From ANME-2 cluster archaeon (lineage in GTDB: Archaea > Halobacteriota > Methanosarcinia > Methanosarcinales > Methanocomedenaceae), in contig JAMJFV010000099.1 in NCBI GenBank assembly GCA_023544495.1, positions 1-7,243 on the forward strand: a stretch of 7,243 nt of DNA. Reading direction: 5' to 3'. A program made the position numbers and the translations under genes. Of the stretch, positions 1 through 4,722 are shown piece by piece (position 1 is the first letter of the stretch; every line of letters starts with the position of its first letter). The notes beneath the pieces were generated by a model that was given only the letters and a program-made list of their open reading frames with translations, had not been told where the DNA came from and searched no databases.

Positions 1-2
1 GC

Positions 3-311
3 CAGCTTTCCAACCATTACACTGGTGTGAACAACAGGGACATGGCAGAGAAATACCTGGATTGGGTAATAAGTATGGCTCATGATTACATGCTGCCTGA
101 ACATATCTCGACAGTTGAGAGGTTCGAGATGTGGCTGGAAGATTATACCAATGCTAATATATTACGAGACAGTAAAATGACAATGATAGAACAGATCAGA
201 ACACATCCTAAATGGAAAGAAGGATTTGCATATGTTATTATGCCCCTCATCTGGCCACACGCAGAGTTCGTCATAGCATATAATAACTACAAGAAAAAAT
301 TTATAACATAA
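3..311 (+). CDS. Unrecognised protein, C-terminal part (5' end off the window)
   Basis: The reading frame is open from the first bases of the window to TAA at 309-311, giving about 102 visible residues. A GTG at 27 and an ATG at 42 could start a shorter protein, but neither has a well-spaced Shine-Dalgarno sequence and the frame stays open upstream of both. I therefore read this as the tail of a longer gene. The sequence is rich in aromatic, Met and acidic residues, looks mostly helical, and ends in a basic stretch (YNNYKKKF). It has no signal peptide, clear membrane helix, cysteine motif or nucleotide-binding motif that I can see. A short hydrophobic patch around VIMPLIWPHAEFVIAY is too interrupted by polar residues for a confident membrane span. 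I do not recognise the family and assign no function. It converges on gpgS with a 52-base gap and no strong terminator. Confidence 0.6.
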   Translation, partial: QLSNHYTGVNNRDMAEKYLDWVISMAHDYMLPEHISTVERFEMWLEDYTNANILRDSKMTMIEQIRTHPKWKEGFAYVIMPLIWPHAEFVIAYNNYKKKFIT

Positions 312-363
312 TCCTGATTTGCTGCAACTTGATAATTTGGCACAGGAATATGGGGGTAAGGTA

Positions 364-1575
364 TTATCGATACGTATTGTAATCATGAAGGGCAGCATCT
401 TTCAATTTTTCCCTGGTATCCGGCATTGCAGAAATAGCCCTTTTCCAGTCAGGGAGCATGAGCCCTGTAGGATCATCTATGTATTCTTCCCCCGAAATAA
501 GCACAATCCTGGTAAATTCTTCTACCATGCATTCTTCTGCATGCCTGCTGTAATTCAGGCCGTTGCACAGGGCATCGGCATGGTACTGTCGTATGCGGTC
601 CTGAGCTGTACGTTTGAACAGCACAATAGCACTTTGCAGGAACGCTTCATTGATATCTATTCCATCAACTTCTACCAGGTTGCGGAATATGGTTTTGGTG
701 ATATCCTTGATCATCTTCAGGATACCTTCATCGGAATCAGTCCCGATTAAACGGTGTTTGTGCTCATAGAATTCCAGGTCCACCTGGGATATCCGCTTTA
801 GCGCAGCACCCTTGTAGACTTCGGCAAGCAGTCCTACCTCAAGCCCCCAATCGCCGGGAATACGGATGTTAATGGCAAGGTCTGATGTCATACCGAACTC
901 GCCAGAGAGCGGATATTTGAATGCGCACAGGTACTTTAAGAAATTTGAACTATATTTCGTTTTTTCCAGTAATGCATTGAGCAGGGGACTGAGCAAAAGC
1001 CTGTAAACCCGGCCGTACATTTTCCGTTTTTCCATATCAATTCTTGCATAGTAGCCTTTATTGAAGAAAAAACTAAGCTCGGGTTCTACGATAGGGTAAA
1101 ATAATTTTGCAGGAAGAAGTTTTGAATAGGATACAATATCTGCATCATGCATGGCTATTGCATAACTATCAAGACTTGCCACTCCCAATGCTATCCAGGT
1201 GTCCTTGCCCTTACCGGCAAACATGGTGATGTCAAGTCCCTTTTCCTTCAATTCTTCAACAATATGCAGCACTGTGGGGCCATTGCACCATATAATTGTA
1301 TGGAGTATCCTCAACCTGGAATAAAATTCCTTGACTTCAACATATTTATGTTCATCATCTGCTGCAAGAGCAATAATTACTCTGTTCAGATATGTTGATT
1401 CATTGATAATGTCTATAATAGTATTCAAACTGACTCCATGGATCTCTTCATAGAGCATTGGTATCAATAACGTCATTGGTCGTTCATTTTTCAATTCTTC
1501 GAGCGCTGATATGATAGTCTTTTCGTCTATCATGAAATCATGGATAGTCGTTATCCATTCCTGTCTGAAATCCAT
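364..1575 (-). CDS. gpgS: Glucosyl-3-phosphoglycerate synthase (GT81 family)
   Basis: This retaining glycosyltransferase moves glucose from an NDP-glucose onto 3-phosphoglycerate. The product is glucosyl-3-phosphoglycerate, precursor of the compatible solute glucosylglycerate, and the enzyme acts in the cytoplasm. Numbering from the upstream GTG (1581), the GT-A features are: a GKGKDTWIALG segment (123-133) resembling the nucleotide-sugar site; a metal-binding DAD (146-148) in MHDADIV; the family block PLSGEFG (224-230) running into DWGLEVGLL (244-252), which forms the acceptor region; and a histidine pair in FYEHKHR (271-277). The roughly 400-residue length is normal for the Methanococcoides-type enzyme. 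I prefer ATG at 1575 (403 aa) because GGGTG at 1587-1583 sits 7 bases before it but only 1 base before the GTG at 1581. It lies downstream of the ferredoxin on the same strand. No GpgP phosphatase gene is visible. A mannosyl-transferring relative is possible but less likely. Confidence 0.88.
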   Translation of the reverse strand: MDFRQEWITTIHDFMIDEKTIISALEELKNERPMTLLIPMLYEEIHGVSLNTIIDIINESTYLNRVIIALAADDEHKYVEVKEFYSRLRILHTIIWCNGPTVLHIVEELKEKGLDITMFAGKGKDTWIALGVASLDSYAIAMHDADIVSYSKLLPAKLFYPIVEPELSFFFNKGYYARIDMEKRKMYGRVYRLLLSPLLNALLEKTKYSSNFLKYLCAFKYPLSGEFGMTSDLAINIRIPGDWGLEVGLLAEVYKGAALKRISQVDLEFYEHKHRLIGTDSDEGILKMIKDITKTIFRNLVEVDGIDINEAFLQSAIVLFKRTAQDRIRQYHADALCNGLNYSRHAEECMVEEFTRIVLISGEEYIDDPTGLMLPDWKRAISAMPDTREKLKDAALHDYNTYR

Positions 1576-1582
1576 CTTCACA

Positions 1583-1587
1583 CACCC
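1583..1587 (-). promoter_or_regulatory. Shine-Dalgarno of gpgS that decides the start
   Basis: On the minus strand GGGTG ends 7 bases before ATG at 1575, a good spacing. It is only 1 base from the GTG at 1581, so the internal ATG is the more likely start. Confidence 0.5.
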
Positions 1588-1611
1588 ATTTATATGTAAC
1601 CTCAGTCTTTC

Positions 1612-1680
1612 CTAATTCAAGCACGTCACGACTGCAAACTCAGCATATACACCACAGTGATTACAAATTACCGCATATCC
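1612..1680 (-). pseudogene. Out-of-frame remnant of the ferredoxin's fourth Fe-S motif
   Basis: Skipping one base near the GGGCGG run at 1684-1679 moves the ferredoxin frame into a 22-codon stretch reading GYAVICNHCG followed by VYAEFAVVTCLN, then TAG at 1614-1612. CNHCG and the later VVTC fall where the family's fourth motif is expected, 14 residues after the last cysteine of motif three. The third cysteine of this motif seems to be replaced (Ala or Phe in the AEFAVVTC part). Restored, the protein would be about 128 residues and would end 36 bases before the gpgS ATG. Either a genuine indel with decay or a sequencing/assembly error could explain it. I see no recognised programmed-frameshift signal. 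Confidence 0.5.
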
Positions 1681-1999
1681 GCCCTGTTAGAATGAATCGC
1701 CTGGGCAGGCAGGCATCAGCACATACCCTGCATGAGTCGCACATGTCTTTGTCCAGTACCACACCACCGCCATTGCAGGGTTTCAGAGCCCCTGTCGGGC
1801 ATGCTCTGGCACAGGGCGGGTCAATACATGAACGGCAGACGATTATTCCAATACCGCTCTCGATACCACCAGCTGTCCGAATATCAATGGCACTATCCAT
1901 TAACGAAACTGAATCTGCATTAGCACGACTGCATGCAAGCATACAACGGTAACAGTCTATGCACCTGTTCGGATTCGCCACGTTAATTCTGGCTGGCAT
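1661..1999 (-). CDS. 4Fe-4S polyferredoxin (DmsB/HycB or AOR-associated type), probably truncated by a frameshift
   Basis: This is a small iron-sulfur electron carrier of 112 residues. It has three cysteine motifs: CxxCxxCxxxC at 13-23 (CIDCYRCMLAC), CxxCxxxxCxxxCP at 55-68 (CRSCIDPPCARACP) and CxxCxxCxxxC at 87-97 (CDSCRVCADAC). The order and the PPCxxxCP spacing match the electron-transfer subunits of the DmsB/HycB group and the ferredoxins found beside aldehyde ferredoxin oxidoreductases. That group normally has a fourth motif. Here it is missing from this frame, but a CxxCG-containing stretch occurs in the next frame immediately downstream, so the C-terminal RICGNL looks like out-of-frame sequence. 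ATG at 1999 is preceded by AGGTGG four bases away. There is no signal peptide, so it is cytoplasmic. No catalytic partner (molybdo- or tungsto-enzyme) is in the window, so its redox partner is unknown. gpgS follows on the same strand. Confidence 0.8.
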   Translation of the reverse strand: MPARINVANPNRCIDCYRCMLACSRANADSVSLMDSAIDIRTAGGIESGIGIIVCRSCIDPPCARACPTGALKPCNGGGVVLDKDMCDSCRVCADACLPRRFILTGRICGNL

Positions 2000-2052
2000 T
2001 ACTCCACCTGCTCCCTTACATTATATTTAGCAGAAGGTGGACTTATGCTTTT

Positions 2053-2075
2053 CATTTAAAAATATTTTATTGAAT
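2053..2075 (-). promoter_or_regulatory. Candidate TATA region for the ferredoxin (and gpgS) transcript
   Basis: A nearly pure A/T stretch, reading ATAAAATATTTTTAAATG on the minus strand, lies 55-75 bases before the ferredoxin ATG. That would allow a leader of about 30 bases. A second A/T-rich element (AAATATAA, 2030-2023) is closer and would give an almost leaderless transcript. I cannot choose between them with certainty. Confidence 0.35.
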
Positions 2076-2081
2076 AAGAAG

Positions 2082-2135
2082 TGCGGTCTATTCCTGACCT
2101 CAATCGTTATGACGGCAAAATAATAATCGACCGCA
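2082..2135. repeat. 7-bp perfect inverted repeat with a 40-base spacer
   Basis: TGCGGTC at 2082-2088 is matched by GACCGCA at 2129-2135 in the gap between the thg1 stop and the ferredoxin promoter. The minus-strand spacer holds a T-rich ATTATTATTTTG that could help end thg1 transcription. The long loop makes a simple terminator hairpin unlikely, and a repeat of this length can arise by chance. Confidence 0.3.
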
Positions 2136-2166
2136 TTATCGGGATGCCAGGCACATACGAGATCTT

Positions 2167-2907
2167 CTAAATTTTGGACTCCCGGATAATTGAATTTATT
2201 AACTGTTCTCCCTCATCTGATTTGAACATCGGGAGTTCCCAATCATCTATTATCTTTGACCTGAACACCGTTGAATCTTCTCCGGTAATAGGATTATGAC
2301 CCGGTTTTTCGAACTTTTGTTTGTAAACCATGATTCCACGGCGTTGCCATAACGGTGTTTCTGCCAGGTTTATACCATGTTCCCACGCAAGCTGATGTAA
2401 TGCTTCTGATTTCATACCTTTTAGCTTTTCTGTAGCTTCTTTGACATTCATACCGTCCTCGCGCAACAGATAATAGCCATATGAGCTTATCATATTTCGC
2501 CAGCATTCATTTTGTCGCCAATAAAGGTAATCTGTAATGTCATTACGGTCTATGATGGTCACTCTTGAATCAAATGACAGAGGTTGTGCACTTTCCAGGT
2601 GTATGGTAAGTGCCGAAGCAATGAAGCTGGGAATGACAGAATCAATTTTCTCAAGTCTGCCATTGAAAGGTAAGTCATGAACAAATACCAGATTTATCTC
2701 ATCAGAGAATAGATATGCTAACGTGGGATCAATACCGCTTTTACTGAAAAAATCATGGGTAGAGTGTACCATACCCTTAGTAAAACGAATATCATAGGGT
2801 TTATTGAATCCAAGGTTACGGAGAGCTTTGGAAAAGCCTCTGCCGTCCACTCTTAAAACTGCAGTGCTGACGATCTTTAGCTGCGAAAATAATTCCCTGT
2901 TCTTCAT
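2167..2907 (-). CDS. thg1: Thg1-like 3'-5' RNA polymerase (tRNA-His guanylyltransferase family)
   Basis: Thg1-family enzymes add nucleotides to the 5' end of tRNA, in reverse of normal polymerases. Archaeal members mostly do template-directed G addition opposite C73 of tRNA-His or repair truncated tRNA 5' ends. The 246-residue protein is full length. The palm-domain metal ligands are present: LRVDGRGF with D21-G22, and FSDE with D69-E70. The long conserved block DYLYWRQNECWRN is at 126-138. In eukaryotic Thg1 the corresponding position carries the HxxN tRNA-His motif; here a Trp-Arg-Asn version (W136) is seen, as in archaeal Thg1-like proteins. The start at 2907 keeps the catalytic aspartate but has no well-spaced Shine-Dalgarno (CAGG abuts the ATG). 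This fits translation coupled to the PRC-barrel gene 16 bases upstream. The stop is TAG (2169-2167). No in-frame amber codon interrupts the gene, unlike some Methanosarcina homologues. Confidence 0.93.
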   Translation of the reverse strand: MKNRELFSQLKIVSTAVLRVDGRGFSKALRNLGFNKPYDIRFTKGMVHSTHDFFSKSGIDPTLAYLFSDEINLVFVHDLPFNGRLEKIDSVIPSFIASALTIHLESAQPLSFDSRVTIIDRNDITDYLYWRQNECWRNMISSYGYYLLREDGMNVKEATEKLKGMKSEALHQLAWEHGINLAETPLWQRRGIMVYKQKFEKPGHNPITGEDSTVFRSKIIDDWELPMFKSDEGEQLINSIIRESKI

Positions 2908-2923
2908 CCTGATATTGTGAATC

Positions 2924-3199
2924 TTAATCAGATTCTTTTTCAGGCTTTGCGGCTTCTTTCTTGAAACGGTGAGCCATCTGCTTAATGATGATAATATCGC
3001 CTGATGCGATTACCCAGCGGTAAGGAAGAATTACCCCTTTTCCTGTGATATTGAATAATTCCTGATTGATCTTCCCGACAGCTAATCCTGATATTTTGGA
3101 TTCGTTTGGATCCAGTACCAGATCGTTGACCTTTCCCACATAGACTCCTTTATCAGTATAAACATTTAATCCAAACAAGGTTGATACTTCAGCACGCAT
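2924..3199 (-). CDS. Small PRC-barrel domain protein
   Basis: The 91-residue protein is essentially one PRC-barrel, the beta-barrel named for the photosynthetic reaction centre H subunit and also found in RimM. From the chosen start it reads MRAEVSTLFGLNVYTDKG, then YVGKVNDLVLDP (20-31), the ISGLAVG strand (36-42), VILPYRWVIASGDIIII (56-72) and a charged tail of about 17 residues. ATG at 3199 is preferred over ATG at 3223 for three reasons: archaeal relatives typically begin MRAE; GAGGG at 3210-3206 is 6 bases upstream; and the TATA box at 3244-3237 predicts a transcript start near 3215, after the upstream ATG. It has no membrane segment. Related archaeal PRC-barrel proteins (CdpB) take part in haloarchaeal cell division, but that role is only a hypothesis here. 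thg1 follows after 16 bases, so the two probably share a transcript. Confidence 0.85.
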   Translation of the reverse strand: MRAEVSTLFGLNVYTDKGVYVGKVNDLVLDPNESKISGLAVGKINQELFNITGKGVILPYRWVIASGDIIIIKQMAHRFKKEAAKPEKESD

Positions 3200-3205
3200 G
3201 TTATT

Positions 3206-3210
3206 CCCTC
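3206..3210 (-). promoter_or_regulatory. Shine-Dalgarno of the PRC-barrel gene
   Basis: GAGGG lies 6 bases before ATG at 3199 and supports the shorter protein. A competing AGGT at 3230-3227 is 3 bases before ATG at 3223. Confidence 0.5.
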
Positions 3211-3236
3211 TATTGCTACTCATTTAACCTAACTGG

Positions 3237-3244
3237 TTATATAG
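3237..3244 (-). promoter_or_regulatory. TATA box for the PRC-barrel / thg1 transcript
   Basis: CTATATAA on the minus strand, preceded by A-rich sequence (AATAA) that could be a TFB-recognition element. The usual spacing of about 25 bases puts the transcript start near 3215, giving a leader of about 16 bases to ATG 3199. Confidence 0.5.
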
Positions 3245-3314
3245 TTTATTAATAATACCTTTATGTGTGAACTTCTATGCTCATGTCCGGGTGTAGCGAG
3301 GATTTTCCTGTTCA

Positions 3315-3326
3315 TTAAAGTATATG
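3315..3326 (+). promoter_or_regulatory. Candidate BRE/TATA element for the traB-family gene
   Basis: TTAAAG followed by TATATG in the divergent intergenic region. It would start transcription near 3348, about 34 bases before the ATG at 3382, leaving room for the GGAG ribosome site at 3373-3376. The rest of the 182-base divergent gap (3200-3381) shows no repeat or hairpin that I can support. Confidence 0.4.
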
Positions 3327-3381
3327 TAGTATCCCGTAATATCATCAGTGTTCTTACCATCAATTACCTCTTGGAGAATGA

Positions 3382-4665
3382 ATGAATTCAGAAAATGATC
3401 AATACAAAATCAATTATTCCTTTAATATATCCCAACCAGGCGTGGAACATCCTGCCATCTCTGATAATCCGGCAGAAAATATCATCATTGTGGGTACGGC
3501 GCACGTTTCAGATAAAAGTGTGACCGAAGTTGAAGAAACTATAGAACGTGAACAGCCAGATGTGGTCGCAATAGAACTGTGTCCTGCACGGTACAAGGCA
3601 CTGACCGAGCAGGTAGAGGAAAAGAAGATATCACCAAAGGATATTCTCGGCGGCAGTCAACCTTACTATTTCCTGATACACTGGCTGCTAGCCTATATAC
3701 AGAAGAAGATAGGAGATGATATGGGAGTTGACCCCGGGGCTGAAATGATGCAGGCAATTAAAAAAGCTGAATCCACAGGAGCCCGTATCGTGCTTTTGGA
3801 CCGGGATATCCAGATTACTCTGCAGCGATTCTGGCATAGCATGGGTCTGTGGGAAAAGCTCAAAATGACAGGCGCTATATTGATGGCGGCAGTGGGATTA
3901 AAAGGCGAGGAAGTTGATATTGAATCTGTTACCGAACAGGATGTAGTCAGCCAGTTGGTCAATGAGCTTCGTAAATTTGCACCTTCAGCTGCCAGGGTGT
4001 TCATAGATGAACGTGATGCTTACATGACGACAAACCTGCTGAAAGCTGCGAATGATAGCAGGGTGGTGGCTGTGGTAGGTGCCGGACACAGGCAGGGTAT
4101 CAATAATTACCTGAAGCACCCGGAAAACCTTCCCCCCATGGAACAACTGGTCACTGTACCAAAAAAAAGGTTCAGCTTCATGAAGATAGTTGGATTTAGT
4201 TTTGTGGCGATTGCAATTGCCACGTTCTTACTGGTCATTTTAGGTATCCTCAAAGGCGCTATCTCTCCATATATGCTCTTTATAGCCATGGGCTACTGGA
4301 TTATCATAAACGGAGTGCTGAGCGCTGCCGGTGCTGCTCTGGCAAGGGGACATCCAAAATCTATCCTGACCGCATTTTCCGTGGCCTGGCTTACTTCCCT
4401 GAACCCATTAATGGCAGCAGGTTGGTTTGCAGGTCTTATGGAAGCAAAACAACGCCCTCCATCTCCCCATGATTTTAAAAAATTACTTGAAGTTGAGACG
4501 TTCAGAGAAATGGTTAGTATACCGTTGTTCAGGGTGTTGCTGGTGGCAGCCCTTGCCAATCTGGGAAGTGTGCTGGGCACATTCATAGGGGTATATGTGG
4601 TGCTGCGTGTGGCAAATATCGACCCGACTGTTGTCCTGAATGAAGTATTTAGCAGTATATTTTAA
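3382..4665 (+). CDS. TraB/PrgY-family membrane protein
   Basis: TraB/PrgY proteins are related to the Tiki metalloprotease-like fold. In Enterococcus PrgY/TraB limits pheromone activity, but the role of archaeal members is not established. This 427-residue protein has the family motifs in order: GTAH (38-41, in VGTAHVSDKSV), ExxxxR (E65 to R70, in IELCPAR), ERD (210-212, in FIDERDAY) and GxGHxxG (233-239, in VVGAGHRQG). These conserved His, Glu, Arg and Asp residues would form the putative metal or active site. After a short KKR stretch (261-263), the C-terminal third holds about four hydrophobic spans, near 268-290, 297-320, 328-352 and 383-410. The conserved domain is N-terminal, and with no signal peptide it probably faces the cytoplasm. 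The start is supported by GGAG at 3373-3376, 5 bases before the ATG. It is divergent from the PRC-barrel gene and convergent with the PKD gene. Confidence 0.92.
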   Translation: MNSENDQYKINYSFNISQPGVEHPAISDNPAENIIIVGTAHVSDKSVTEVEETIEREQPDVVAIELCPARYKALTEQVEEKKISPKDILGGSQPYYFLIHWLLAYIQKKIGDDMGVDPGAEMMQAIKKAESTGARIVLLDRDIQITLQRFWHSMGLWEKLKMTGAILMAAVGLKGEEVDIESVTEQDVVSQLVNELRKFAPSAARVFIDERDAYMTTNLLKAANDSRVVAVVGAGHRQGINNYLKHPENLPPMEQLVTVPKKRFSFMKIVGFSFVAIAIATFLLVILGILKGAISPYMLFIAMGYWIIINGVLSAAGAALARGHPKSILTAFSVAWLTSLNPLMAAGWFAGLMEAKQRPPSPHDFKKLLEVETFREMVSIPLFRVLLVAALANLGSVLGTFIGVYVVLRVANIDPTVVLNEVFSSIF

Positions 4666-4670
4666 TTTTT
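4657..4670 (+). terminator. T-rich tract at the 3' end of the traB-family gene
   Basis: ATATTTTAATTTTT spans the stop codon and ends in five T residues. Archaeal RNA polymerase commonly terminates at T-rich tracts without a hairpin, and this lies just before the convergent PKD gene end. Confidence 0.4.
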
Positions 4671-4722
4671 AATGGCTCAATCGTCCTTTTGCCTGGATAT
4701 CGTGTCTTCATATGTATCGTTT

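Noticed and set aside
319..750. A 143-codon open frame on the + strand
   Set aside because: It lies opposite the well-supported gpgS gene, is Cys/His/Phe-rich in the way of antisense frames, and has no ribosome site or family motif.
364..1680. A ferredoxin-GpgS fusion by reading TAG at 1614-1612 as pyrrolysine, since the shifted frame runs on into gpgS
   Set aside because: It would need both a frameshift and amber decoding. gpgS has its own well-placed ribosome site, and known GpgS proteins carry no ferredoxin domain.
2081..2170. A tRNA or small structured RNA around the inverted repeat
   Set aside because: There is no cloverleaf, T-loop consensus or CCA-like end, and the 40-base loop between 7-bp arms has no further clear pairing.
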